Below are positions 23,502-35,393 of a stretch of DNA of 64,000 nt, piece by piece. Position 1 is the first letter of the stretch. The number at the start of each line of letters is the position of its first letter. Made by a program: the position numbers and the translations under genes. The stretch comes from Hevea brasiliensis (lineage: Eukaryota; Streptophyta; Magnoliopsida; Malpighiales; Euphorbiaceae), in contig NC_079499.1 of assembly GCF_030052815.1 (NCBI RefSeq), forward strand, positions 71,129,760 to 71,193,759, given 5' to 3'. The notes below the pieces were generated by a model. That model was given only the letters and a program-made list of their open reading frames with translations, was not told the DNA's origin and did no database searches.

Positions 23502-24413
23502 TGATGGTGTGGATTGGCCTCTCCTAGGTGTGAACCGTGGTCTGGGCCCCTGAGACTGACCCTGACCCTGTGGTGGTCCTGAACTCTGAGCAGGAGGACC
23601 CTTACTTTTCTTGCTAGGAGCAGAAAATGTACTGGACTGACCTGGACCCTTCTTCTACTGTCCTTCCCTTATATTTTGTTCATTTATTCGGACCCTTTCC
23701 ACTTTTGATCTAGCATTAGCTAGTTTAGCAAAATCTGTGATCTCCAATGCTGTGATCATGACTTTGATGTTGTCATTGAGTCCTTCTTCAAACCTTCTGT
23801 ACCTCTCTGCCTCTGTAGGGACTATCTCCCTCCCATATCTACTCAGTCTGACAAACTCACGCTCATATTCAACCACTGACAATTGCTTCTGTCTCAGACT
23901 GATAAATTCTCATCTTTGCTCTTCTAAATACACGTTGTTAACATATTTTTTCCAGAACTCTGTAAGGAAGAATTCCCAGGTGATCCATTCAGGTTGCAAC
24001 TCACTGGTTACTGTGTCCCACCACTGATATGCATCATCCTAAAGCAGGGACACAGCACCCTCCAGATTCTGCTTGAGGGTGCAATTAAGCTGTTTCAGCA
24101 CTCTGACGGTTCTATCCAACCAGTTTTCTGCTGTCATGGGATCATCCTCCCTCTTCCCAAAGAAGTCCATAGCCCCATGTTTTCGCAGTTTCTCCATATG
24201 GGACTTCTATGGTTGTGGCTATGGTTGTGGGGGTGGAATTACCCCCATCATTTGCCAATAGATTTCGGTCATTTGCTGGAATAGTGCAAACTGAGGTTGG
24301 GCACATGCCTCAGCTGCTGGTGGAGCAGATTCTCCCCTGCCCTCAGATTCAGCCCTTAGTGGAGCACGACTCTCCACCTCTTCATCAACTGCTCTTTGTG
24401 AAGCAGGATCCAT
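23502..24413 (-). pseudogene. Chromovirus B gag N-terminal and capsid part
   Basis: Start codon at 24413 (MDPASQRAVDEEVE), open to 24219, then frameshifted. The capsid C-terminal half is open at 23655-23882 (VVEYEREFVRLSRYG, RFEEGLNDNIKVMITALEI). A proline/glutamine-rich spacer follows to 23502. Lesions include a TAG near 23655 and a frame change around 24220. Confidence 0.82.
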
Positions 24414-24523
24414 ATCCTATTCAAAATAAGAAACAAACAGATCTGCATCAGTGTCACCTAAACACTTACAAATGCAATGCAATGGTATGCACTCTATCTA
24501 GGCCCATAAATGCCTAAACCGAT

Positions 24524-24535
24524 GCTCTGATACCA
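24524..24535 (-). other. Chromovirus B primer-binding site (tRNA-iMet)
   Basis: Minus strand TGGTATCAGAGC, five bases from the LTR, as in A. Confidence 0.92.
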
Positions 24536-24540
24536 CTAAA

Positions 24541-27500
24541 TGTGACACCCCTTACCCGTCTACAGTGTAGCCAACTAAGTTATGCCACTCAATGTGCCGG
24601 AGCACCAATTTATGTTTCTATTACAATTTATCCCTTTTAACTCATTTATTTTTAATTTTTGATAAATCTGAATTCATCCATAAATTTTATAGAAAATCGT
24701 GCAGAGTGCCGACTGTAAATTGGTAAAACAGTTCTTTTGAACCTGTTTAAAAACACTTCCAATATAATTTCCAAATCCAAACTCCATTATACACAATTCA
24801 AGTCAATCTCAAATCACAATACTATTTTCAAAACTTTTCTGTTCACTTCATCACTTGAAGCATATTCATAAACATTTCTCAACATTTCATTTATCAACAT
24901 ACATTATACAGAAAATTTCGATAGCATGAAATTTTATATATTTACATTATTACATAATTATAAGAGTTGATAGTTACAATCCCAAAACTAATACATAATA
25001 CAAAATGCAAAATACAAAATGCTACCTAAAATCCTAATGTCCTACCATATGCAGTGCAGATGTGAGGTGACTCTAGACCCCGGATGCAGCTCTGAAGGCT
25101 CACCCTGTCTGATGTCTGCTGGGCTCCCCAGCTAGGTCTCCAGTACCTGTGTGTGGCAAAAGCGACGTGCTAAGCAATTCTGCTTAGTGGTGATAATATA
25201 AAATAAAATAAAATATAATAAAAATAAGTATATAGAATGTATGTTTACATTTTTTAGTAGACTTAATTTTTGATATTATTTGCAGTGTTATTCAAATAAA
25301 ATTTGGTAAGGTTTATTATCATTGCTCGAGTAACCTATATTAGTCGACTGAACTGGATAAACGGGTAAACTGGCACTGGGTGCTAATTACCTCGGACCAT
25401 CACACCATCGGTCACATTGTGTCTCCCGGTGTGCAACAGAACAACTAATAAGCTGTAATAATCATCAAGGTGAAAACCTGAGTGTAACAACTCAAATAAC
25501 ATAGCCAAAGGCTATTATGTCACAGAATGGCGTAGGAAGCCATGAAACACAGAATGGCATGAAGCCATATGCGGTATTGCTAGCAGAACTCTATTGGCAT
25601 GCCAACCTATCCAAACCAATCTTGCTAGGTATACTAGGGCATTTTACACTTTTAAGTTTCACAATTTTTGAAATTTAAGTTTTAGTGTTACTATTTCATT
25701 CATTAGTCAACAAAAATGTTGACTTTTGCATAGGCAATAGGTACATTGGTTTAAATATCATCAACATATCACATTTTGCATTTTAAATTTGTTGGTATTG
25801 GTTGCCAATACCATTTTTAAGCTTAATGTTAATTAGGCAGAATTTTCAGTTTTCATACTTTATATTTACTATTTCATTAGTCATTTTTGCAGTGGGAATT
25901 CGGCAAAATGATCAGCATAAAAGTTGTTCCTTATTTTATCTAGTTAAATTTCCCACTCCATTTGGAGTTTTGTAGCTCAAGTTATAGCCCAAAAACCACA
26001 ACTATGCGGATTGAAATTTCTCCAGAATTTTTGGACTGACCAAATCTATAGTATTAGAAACAGTGACTGCAACTCACTTTTTGAATATGTTCTAGTCATA
26101 ATTTGGGTTAGGTTTCTTCATGAAAGTTGTTGATTTATATCTCAGCTTGCTTTTGGTAAAATTTCAGGTCAATTGGACCTTTCTACACTGAGTTATGGCC
26201 AAATGACCAAACACTATTCATTTGGTCATTTTGCCGAGGCAGACTGCAGGTCACCCAGATTAGGGCAATCTTTTGGTCCACTTGGTTTGGTTTTCTGGGC
26301 ATCGTTTCTTCACCAAAGTTGTGCCATTATGTGTCTAGTTTCATGTACAATTGGTCTTGCACCAATTGAACCTCTACGATTCAAGTTATTGCGGCCCAAA
26401 CCTGCTAGACTCATGTCCAATCCTATAGGTCACTAAGGGCAGCCACACCAAACCCAAATCCCACTACACAATTCACTTCATTTTTTATTCAAACAAAACC
26501 AAATGGTCACTAATTGACCATTAAAACCTACTTCCATTATCATATGGTCAAAGTCTCATTTTTCCACCCTAAACCCTAACTCAACATTATAAAACCATGC
26601 ATTATCATTGCTTTTCATCACTTCACTTACAAGATGCATATTATGGGCAGCCGTATTACCCTTTTAGCTTCATTAAAATCATCACAATCTTTCCCTAACC
26701 ATGGCTGCTGAAAATTATGGGCTGGCATACAAATGGTATTCAATAAATTTTCTTTATAAATTGCACTCATACATAGTCATTAACATGAATTTAAGGTGAA
26801 AACTAAGGTTAGGTCACTAACCTCTATGAAGTGAAGTTTCTCTACTAACTAGGGTTCTTGTTTTCCTCTTCTTTTTGCTCCCAAAATACTCACCAAGTTG
26901 CAAGAACACTTTTTTGTGCTGCTAGGTTAGGGTTTTGTTGGGTAGAAGCTAGGGAAAATCAAGCTTTAAAAGCTTGAAAATGGTGGCTATGGTGGGTATG
27001 TCACGGAAAGGAAGAAGAAGAGAAGAGAATTCTGATTTTTCTTTCATTTTTCAGCCCACTTTATCTCTTTTAAATAAAGTTATGCCATGTGTCCACATTG
27101 GTTAGGTTGGGAGAAACTTAATGACATCATTATGATGTCATAAGTCCATTTTCTTTCATTTTCTCATCTTTTCTTGTCTATTTAATTGCAATTAAATTTC
27201 TAACAATATTTATTCATATTTTATGTTATAAAAACTATTTATTTAATTGAACAAGTTTGCCAAAAATCATCTCTGAAGACGAAATGACCAAAATGCCCTC
27301 CGTTTGGCTTAACGAGCCAAAATTGTCTATACCAATTGAAAAATTTTTCTAAGCATTTTCTTGGCATTTAACGCCATAAGAACCTCAATGACCCTTTTCT
27401 GGAGTCCCAAAAATTATTTTATAATTTCCCCCCCAGTCTAGGGCTCCTAATTGCGAGAACCGCAACTTCTCACTATGTTACCCATCGCTAGGGCACCGGC

Positions 27501-27673
27501 TCATTTAACTTGGTTGTATTTTATTTCTAAAATTTTTTCTAAATTTTTCTTATTACTATTTGAGTTAATTATGGTTACTCACTTTAGTTTAAATATTTTT
27601 CCGGACATTCTTGCTGTCCGGACTGACACTGGTCACCGGAATAGTAGACTGTACGAACTAGCTAAAGTGAGGA
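24541..27673 (-). repeat. Chromovirus B 5' LTR, main part
   Basis: 3133 bp from TGTGACACCCC to GTGAGGA. The last seven bases of the LTR (TGTTACA) lie at 51899-51905 on the far side of solo LTR F, giving an undisturbed length of 3140 bp. It is collinear with 16526-19689 throughout. The CTAAGCA hairpin is at 25170-25187. Confidence 0.92.
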
Positions 27674-28713
27674 TGTAACATCCCCACTGTACGTATTCTG
27701 TACATTCTATTACTCCAGTAGTCAAATAACAGTCCAGAAAAGTTAGGATGTCTGGAACTACACTTCGGTGATAGTGAATAGACATATAATGATGAAATAA
27801 ATAAAAAGAAAATACAAGAAAAATTAAAGAAAAATGAAAGAGAGAAAATGAAACTAAGTTAAACGAGCCGCAATGATGGGTGATCAGACTGGAAGGCCGC
27901 TGACCCAGAGGGAACACTCTAAATTTAATTTCGGGACGTAAGTAAAGGTATATTGAAATATAATTGACACTAGAATTATTAAAGAAAAATTAATAAATTA
28001 GTACAAAAAAAAATGAAAAATCGAGAAACAGATAAAAATTCCAGATATCAAAAATCGGAATATAACCCGAAGTGGGGTATTTTGGTCATTTGACACATAG
28101 TGTTGCCTTTTGACCTCAATCTCCATTAAAAATAAATGATATTACACTTAGAAAATGTCAAAGAAAAATTAGACAGTTAGTATAAACGAAAAATCAAAAT
28201 TAAAGAAATCACAGATAAGGAGTAAATCTGTTACCAAAAAGTCCGAACTTGACTAAGAGGGGCATTTTGGTCAATTGACACCTAAAGTTGATCTTTGACC
28301 TAAATATCCATGAAAAATAAGTAGTATTAAAATTTGAAAATGTCATGAAAATATGAAGTTTTATACATAATGTAATTAAAAGAAATTATGGGGACATGAT
28401 TAAAATAACCATAAGTTTAATTATTCTAATATTAACCTAAAGTGAGTGGTAAATATTATATTCATTAATCTACATTAGTGGAGTGTATAAATACTTAAGT
28501 GGACAAAATTCATGACCCAAAAGCCTTCCATTTCTTTATCCAAACACCCATGGCCGAATTCAAGTTCTCCAAGCTTCATCCATGGATGCCCATATACAAG
28601 CCTTCATGCACCATTAATCAAGCCATCATTTCTTTAAGAGTCCTTCATTAAACTTGTTCTACACATCATGGGCAGCATGTAGGAAGCAAGAAAGAGGAGT
28701 TTTGGTGAAGTTT
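27674..28713 (+). repeat. Solo LTR F, first part (plus orientation)
   Basis: It starts TGTAACATCCCC right after the duplicated target GAGGA (27669-27673). It is interrupted by chromovirus C at 28714 and resumes at 48465. U3-like sequence contains roughly 170-bp degenerate direct repeats (28010-28160 against 28190-28350). Total F length without C is about 4.47 kb. No coding sequence is seen. Confidence 0.9.
28486..28493 (+). promoter_or_regulatory. Candidate TATA box of LTR F
   Basis: TATAAATA lies 812 bp into the LTR in a plausible U3 position. Transcription would start about 30 bp downstream. Inferred from sequence alone. Confidence 0.45.
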
Positions 28714-31700
28714 TGTGACACCCCTTACCCGTCTACAGTATATCCGAGTAAGATATGTCACACGGTGTACCGGAACACTCTATTTTATCTTAATCATTTT
28801 TATTCTTCCTTAATTTATTTTTCTCATAGTTTTGAATATAATTTATGAAATATAATTCATTTAAGTCATTTATTGAAATTATAATTTATTTGAGGTTCCG
28901 AAAATTTTATAGAAAATCCGGCAGAGTACCTGCTAAAAATGGAGAAAACAGTTATTCGGAACCTGTGAAAAACACTTCCAATAATCATATTCAATCATTC
29001 TCAAACTCCAATATCAAAATCTCAATATGTTTTTCAACAACATTTCCATTACTCAAACATTCATTTCTCATAGCATTCATATACAAGCAATAATAAAAAA
29101 AAAATTCTTAATTTCCATTCATAAACACAATTTTTCACTATTTATGTTAACATCAAAATACATTACATAAGTTCCATTTACACAAAAGAAAATAAAAGTT
29201 AATTATAAAATACCAAATTGAAACCTAGTGTCCTACCAATGCACTGAAGATGGTGAGGTGACACGGACACTATGTAGAGCTGCAGGAGGTCTCACCCAGT
29301 CTGTGGTCTACTGGGCTCTCGGCCAAGATTCTCGGAACCTACGTGTGGCAAAAGCAACGCGCTAAGCAATAATGCTTAGTGGTGCCAATAATAAAATAAA
29401 AGGAAATAACAGAAATAAATATGCATTGAATGTATCGATGTCTTACTTGTTTTGTACTTGTTATATTCATTATTTCGTTAAATTTATCCACTTTCATTCT
29501 TTTGGTTGCCCAAGTAACCTATCTTTGGATGATGGATCGATAAACGGTAACCGCATCGTATCTAGTACTGGGCCGTCACACCATCGGTCACATATGCATC
29601 TCCCGATGCGTGAGCAGAATGTAAATAAGTCAGATAACAATAGGCACAAGGCCAAATATCAACACAATGTCAGAATGGCTAGAAGCCATGAAATCACGGA
29701 ATGGCATAATGCCATGTGCAGTACTGCTAACAGAACCCTATTGGCATGCCAAACTATCCAAACCAATCTTGTTAGGTATACTAGGGCATTTGATACTTTT
29801 GAATTTTGTAATTTTTGAATTTCAAGCTTTGGTGTTACTATTCACTTCATTAGTCAACTAAAATGTTGACTTTTACATAGAAAATAGGTATATTGTTTTT
29901 AACACTCCCAACATACCACATTTTGCATTCAAAACTTGTTGGCATTAATCACCAATACCATTTCTAAGCTTAAAACTAATAGAGCAGAATTTTCAGTTTT
30001 TATACCCTAATTTACTGTTCCATTAGTTACTGTTTCAGTGGGAATTTGAGAAAATGATAAACATGAAAGTTGTTCCTTATTTTGTCTAGTTGAATTTCTT
30101 TTTTTGAATCACTCCATTTGGAGTTTTGTAGCTCAAGTTATGGTCCAAAAACCATAACTGGCCGGATTGAAAAATTTCAGAACTGACCATATCTACAATG
30201 CAGTGAACAGTGATTGCAATTGCCTTGTTGGATAAGTTCTGGTCATAATTTGGGGTAGGTTTCTTCATGAAAGTTGTTGGTCTATATCGTAACTTGTTGC
30301 TATAAAAATTTCAGGTCAATTGGGCCATTCTAAAATGAGTTATGGCCAAATGAACAATCACTGTTCATTTGGTCATTCTGCAGAATCTGGTTGCAGGACA
30401 TCCGGATTGGGGCAAGTTTTTGGTCTACTAGCTTTGGTCTTTTGGGCATGGTTTCTTCATCAAAATTGTGCCATTATGTGTTTAGTTTCATGTCCAATTG
30501 GCCAAACACCAATTGGACCTACACAGCCCATGTTATGGCTGTCCAAACAGGCTGGACTCACAGCCACACCTACTGCTCTCACTAGGCAGCATACCAAATC
30601 AGTTTGTAATACTATAATTCACTCCAAATTATGGTCACCTTACCTAAAATAGTCACTAATTGACCATTAGAATGTTCATTCACCATTACATAAGCAAGGT
30701 CCAAGTTTCTCTCCAAAACCCTAATTCCCCATTTCAAATTCACATAAGATACCTTAGTTAAACTCACCAATTCATTATCCATATATATATATATACTTTA
30801 AACATCATCTCTAGTCCACTCTAAGCCCATCAAAACAATCAATATTATCCCTTCTTTAGGGCTGCCGAAATCCATGGTGTACATACACATAAGTTTTATT
30901 TCATTTAATTTATAATTTCATACTCATTTTAAGTCCCTAACATGGAATAAGAGAGACATATGCATAAATAAGCACTAACCTTAGTAGGGCAGAATTTTCT
31001 CTTATGAATTCTTCACTTTCTTTTGTTTTCTTGGCTGCCAAACACTCTAGCAAGGTTGGGTGACAAATTTTAGTGAAGGGACCTAAGGGTTTTCGGGTAA
31101 GAATAGAGAGAAATCCAAGCTAGAAGAAAACAAAAAGAAATGGAGGCTTCCATGGCTATGGTGGTGCGGCTGGTTTTGATGGGAGAAGATGGCTGATAGC
31201 TTTTAGTTATTTCCTTCATTTTATCCTCTTTTAAGTGGTGTTTAATAGCTTGTTGAAATTTGATTGGTTGGGAGTAAGTAAATGACATCATGTGATGTCA
31301 TTATCCCTAATTTCCTTTATTTTTCTTTTCTTTCTTTTCTACTCATTCTCAATTCAAATTTTTAACAATATTTATTCACATTTTAGATCAAAATAATTAT
31401 TTACTTAACTAGACAAGTCGGCCAAAAATCGCCTCTGAAGGCGAAATGACCAAAATGCCCTCCGTTTGGCTTAACGGGTCAAAATTGTCTGTACCGATTG
31501 AAAAATTTTTCTAAATATTTTCTTGGCATTCTAATGCCATAGGAACCTCAATGACCCTTCTCTGGAGTCCCAAAAATTATTTTATAAATTTTCTCTCGGG
31601 TCTAGGGCTCCTAGTTGCGAGAACCGCAACTTCCCACTGTGTTACCCATCGCTTGGGCACCGGCTCATTTGACTTAGTTGTATTTTATTTCTAAAATTTT

Positions 31701-31837
31701 TACTAAATTTTTCTTATTAATATTTGAGTTAATTATGGTTCCTCACTTTAGTTTAAATATTTTTTCAAACATTCTAGGCCCATCAGGACCGTCAGTGGAA
31801 CAGAGAATGTACTGAGTTGCTACAGGAGGGTGTTACA
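28714..31837 (-). repeat. Chromovirus C 3' LTR
   Basis: 3124 bp from TGTGACACCCC to GGGTGTTACA. The stretch 29570-29600 retains the family CACACCATCGGTCACAT block, the hairpin is at 29362-29379, and a TATA run lies near 30781. The plus-strand open frame 30320-30652 is antisense to the element and is judged spurious. Confidence 0.93.
30781..30795 (-). promoter_or_regulatory. Candidate TATA region of chromovirus C 3' LTR
   Basis: A pure TA run preceded on the minus strand by TTTAAAG, about 1.05 kb into the LTR. The same feature occurs at 47400-47412 (C 5' LTR), 40202-40220 and 45230-45250 (D LTRs). Confidence 0.4.
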
Positions 31838-31851
31838 ACTCTTCCTCTAAT

Positions 31852-32601
31852 TTAAATTTCCTCGAATTTACCTGATGCAAACAGTTGAGGAAACTGTTGC
31901 CTCATCATCTCTTCACTTTCCCAAGTTGCCTCTTCGATGTTGTGGTGCCTCCAAAGCACTTTCACCAGTGGAATCTGCTTATTCCTCAACTCTTTCACTT
32001 CCCGAGCCAGGATCCCTATGGGTTCTTCTTCATATGTCAAATCCGGTTGTATTTCAATTTCTTCTCTGGAGATGACATGTGAAGGATCTGAGCGGTATCT
32101 TCTTAGCATAGACACGTGGAACACATTGTGGATCTTATCCACTCCGTGGTAAAGCTAGCTCAGACTCATCGGTCCCACACGTTCAATGACTTCATATGGG
32201 CCAATGAACCTAGGGCTCAACTTACCTTTTCTTCCAAATCTCAATACCTTCTTCCACGGTGACACATTGAGGAACACTTTGTCGCCAACCACATATTCTA
32301 TTTCTTTTCTTTTCAGGTCGGCATAAGATTTCTGTCTGTCTGAGGCAACCTTCAGATTGGCTTTGATTAGTTTTACTTTTTCCTCATTCCTTTTCACCAG
32401 GTCTAGCCCTACCAGTTTGTCTTCGCCCAATTCAGTCCAGCACACTGGAGTTCTACATTTCCTCCCATATAGTGCTTCATATGGGGCCATTTGGATGCTA
32501 GCTTGGTAGCTATTGTTGTATGCAAATTCTATCAGTGGGAGGTATCTATCCCAACTTCCCTCAAACTCAATGACACAACCCCTCAGCATATCCTTAAGGA
32601 C
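31852..32601 (-). pseudogene. Chromovirus C integrase C-terminus with chromodomain (3' exon)
   Basis: 32155-32589 is open and contains [19 protein letters not shown], the region [20 protein letters not shown] and a GPY module (RFIGPYEVIERVG). 31852-32142 holds NVFHVSMLRRY and the chromodomain (VKVLWRHHNIEEATWE) plus the tail RQQFPQLFASGKF missing from A and B. The two pieces are separated by an indel cluster at about 32140-32165, and the very end (GKFEEI) is altered by deletions next to the PPT. Confidence 0.88.
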
Positions 32602-32676
32602 CTGACATATATTTCATGTTATTATTATCATTTTAATTCAATATTTGTATCAATTCCATTGGTTTCAATTGTTTAC
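32602..32676 (-). other. Putative 75-bp phase-0 intron in integrase (copy C)
   Basis: Donor CAG/GTAAAC after GQSERVIQ and acceptor ATGTCAG/GTC before LKDMLR. The interior has diverged strongly from A and B, yet the donor, acceptor, length, phase and an early in-frame stop (TGA) are kept, which argues for an intron rather than a chance insertion. Confidence 0.78.
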
Positions 32677-33110
32677 CTGGATTACTCTTTCTGATTGCCC
32701 ATCCGTCTGAGGATGGAAAGCTGTGCTGAAGTGGAGTTGTGTACCCAAGGACTTATGCAACTTCTTCCGAAATCTCGATGTAAACCTTGGGTCTCGATCG
32801 GATATGATGGAAAGTGGAATTCCATGCAGTCTAACTATCTCACTGATATATAATTCTGCTAACTTCTCTAGTGAGTAGTCAGTCCTAACTGGCAGAAAGT
32901 GTGCTGACTTCGTCAATCTATCCACTATCACCCATCTTGCATCATGTTTCTTACGGGTGAGAGGTAGACCACTTACAAAATCCATGGTGACCGATCCCAT
33001 TTCCATTCGGTATGCGTATAGTAGCAAACCCGATGGAACTTGATGTTCGCCTTGACTTCTCGACATGTCAAGCATTTAGTCACATAGTCAGCTATGTCCT
33101 TCTTCATACC
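32677..33110 (-). pseudogene. Chromovirus C integrase catalytic core (5' exon)
   Basis: An open frame to 33075 with all three catalytic acids: [21 protein letters not shown] and GQSER. The typical FHPQTDGQSER block is intact and abuts the intron donor. Upstream, an indel near 33055-33065 shifts the frame relative to the zinc-finger piece (32973-33629), so the two overlap in different frames. Confidence 0.88.
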
Positions 33111-33629
33111 AGGCCACCAATACTGAAGTTTCAGATCATGATACATTTTTGTACTTCCTGGGTGCATAGCATACACACTGGTGTGTGCTTCTTTTACAAT
33201 ACTAGCCTTCAATTTCCCATGATCTGGTACACACAGTCTTCCTTTGTAGTACAGACACCCATCTGTTTTCACTTCATAGTCAGTTTCTTTCCCTTCTAGG
33301 ATTTTTCTCATAATAGCTTTTGGCTTCTCATCTACCTTCTGCCCATCTAAAATCTGCTGTAACAAGCTCGGCCTCACTTGCAACTCAGCCAAAATAGCTC
33401 CATCTCGAACCAAAGATAGACGGGCATTCAATGATCTCAAAGCTGTGATGGATTTTCTACTCAAAGCATCAGCAACTACATTTGCTTTCCCAGGATGGTA
33501 GTCAATTACACAATCATAGTCCTTCAGGAACTCAATCCATCGCCTCTGTCTAAGGTTGAGCTCCTTCTGAGTTGGCAAATATTTTAGACTTTTGTGGTCT
33601 GTGTAAATGTAGCACTTTTCACCATACAA
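33111..33629 (-). pseudogene. Chromovirus C RNase H C-terminal half and integrase zinc finger
   Basis: Contains the RNase H third acidic block ([11 protein letters not shown]), the ALSRK tether ([10 protein letters not shown]) and the integrase HHCC finger with both histidines (HTSVYAMHP) and both cysteines (CLTC). Open for 218 codons. Separated from the RT piece by the TAG at 33696, which lies in the [11 protein letters not shown] region where B has glutamine. Confidence 0.88.
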
Positions 33630-33695
33630 GTAGTGCCTCCATATCTTCAGTGCGAAGATAATTGCTGCAAGCTCTAGATCATGGGTAGGGTAATT

Positions 33696-34802
33696 CTATT
33701 CATGTGGCCTTAGCTGCCTGGAAGCATAAGCGACCACCTTCCCCTCTTGCATCAATACACACCCTAACCCATTATGAGAGGCATCACTGTAGACCACAAA
33801 GTCCTTTCCTGACACTGGTTGTGTTAACACTGGTGCCTCTGTCAACATAGCCTTCATCTTCTCAAAACTAGTCTGACACTTGTCATTCCAGTCAAATCTG
33901 ACATTCTTGTGTAACAACTTGGTCATTGGAGCAGCTATTAAGGAAAATCCCTTCACAAATCTCTTGTAATATCCAGCTAGCCCCAAGAAGCTTCTGACCT
34001 CAGTTGTATTTCTGAGAGGCTTCCATTCCATCACTGCTTCTATTTTCTTGGGATCCACCCTAATCCCATCAGCTGACACTATGTGTCCAAGGAATGCAAT
34101 CTCATTCAACCAGAAGTCACAATTGGACAACTTAGCATACATCTTCTTTTCTCTCAGGGTTTGCAGAACAATCCTCAAATGCTCATCATGTTCTTCCCTG
34201 GTCTTGGAATACACCAAAATATCATCAATAAAGACCACTACGAACCGATCTAAGTATGGATGGAAGATACGGTTCATAAGGTCCATGAATGCTGCTGGTG
34301 CATTCATTAGGCCAAAGGGCACCACTAGGAACCCATAATGCCCATATCGGGTCCTGAATGCAGTCGTTGGCACATCTACATCCTTCACCCTCAACTGATG
34401 ATACCCTGATCTGAGATTAATTTTTGAAAATATTCTTGCTCCCTTCAACTGATCAAACAGATCATCAATTCTAGGCAACGGATATTTGTTCTTCACAGTC
34501 ACTTTATTCAACTGCCGGTAATCAATGCAAAGCCTCAAAGTCCCATCCTTCTTCTTTACTAATAGCACTGGAGCTCCCCATGGTGACACACTGGGGCGTA
34601 TGAACCCCTTATCAAGCAACTCTTGCAACTGAGTTTTCAACTCCCTCAATTCAGTGGGTGCCATCCTATAAGGAGCAATGGAAATGGGTGTTGTACCTGG
34701 CATTACCTCAATAGCAAACTCGACTTCCCTTTCTGGTGGCAAACCAGGCAATTCTTCAGGGAACACATCTGGGAAGTCTTTTACTGTGGGTATGTCACAC
34801 AA
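33696..34802 (-). pseudogene. Chromovirus C reverse transcriptase and start of RNase H
   Basis: 368 open codons, the longest pol ORF in the window. It includes the protease-RT connection ([16 protein letters not shown]), RT blocks ([40 protein letters not shown]) and the first RNase H acidic block [14 protein letters not shown] and the first RNase H aspartate are intact; one substitution (IDLRSG to INLRSG, catalytic region A) replaces an expected aspartate and would cripple the enzyme. Ends at TAG where B has CAG. Confidence 0.92.
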
Positions 34803-35393
34803 ATCTGGCTTAGCCTACCTAGTATCCACCACATGTGTTAGGTAGGCTTCATAGCCTTTTCTCATTAGTTTTCTCGCAACTATGGCTGAGATAACATTGG
34901 ACAAGAAATCTGTCCTTTCCCCCACAACTGTAATCTCATTACCCTCAGGAGTTTTCAGAGAAATTCTCTTCAATTTGCAATCAACTATTGCCTGATAACG
35001 TGACAACCAGTCCATTCCCAAAATCACGTCAAACTCATGGAAAGGCAACTCAATTAAGTCTGCCAAGAATTCATACCCCTGAATCCTTAACGAGCAACCC
35101 TTGTACACTTTGTTCACCACTACACTGTGGCCCAATGGATTAGTGACCAGAATGTCTTGGTCACTCTCCCCCACTAGTATCCCCCTTTCTATAGGTAAGT
35201 TGATGCAGATGTATGAATGAGTGGATCCTGGATCCACCAACGCATGCACAGATGTATTGTAGAGGGAGAACGTACCCCTGATGATGTCCGGGGCATCTTG
35301 CTCCTCCTGGGCTCTCATGGCATAGGCTCTGGCAGATGGTCTGTTATCAGGCCTCTCTACTGGCTTAGATGCAGGCCTCTGTGATGGTCCCAC
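34803..35393 (-). pseudogene. Chromovirus C protease
   Basis: Open 34815-35393 with the active-site LVDPGSTHSYI and FDVILGMDWLSRYQ. Closed at 34815 by a TAG where A and B read a glutamine codon, which cuts it from RT by one stop only. The N-terminal spacer ARAYAMRAQEEQDAP links to the gag knuckle. Confidence 0.88.

Larger units (their letters stand above)
19690..24540 (-). mobile_element. Chromovirus B internal region (Ty3/gypsy, Tekay/Del-like)
   Basis: 4851 bp, the same length as A, with PPT at the left edge (ACTCTTCCCCTCTAATAAA on the plus strand) and PBS at 24524-24535. It carries the same gene order as A with different lesions, notably base insertions and deletions in RT and a lost RNase H aspartate. 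Together with A it forms a tandem structure. Confidence 0.93.
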
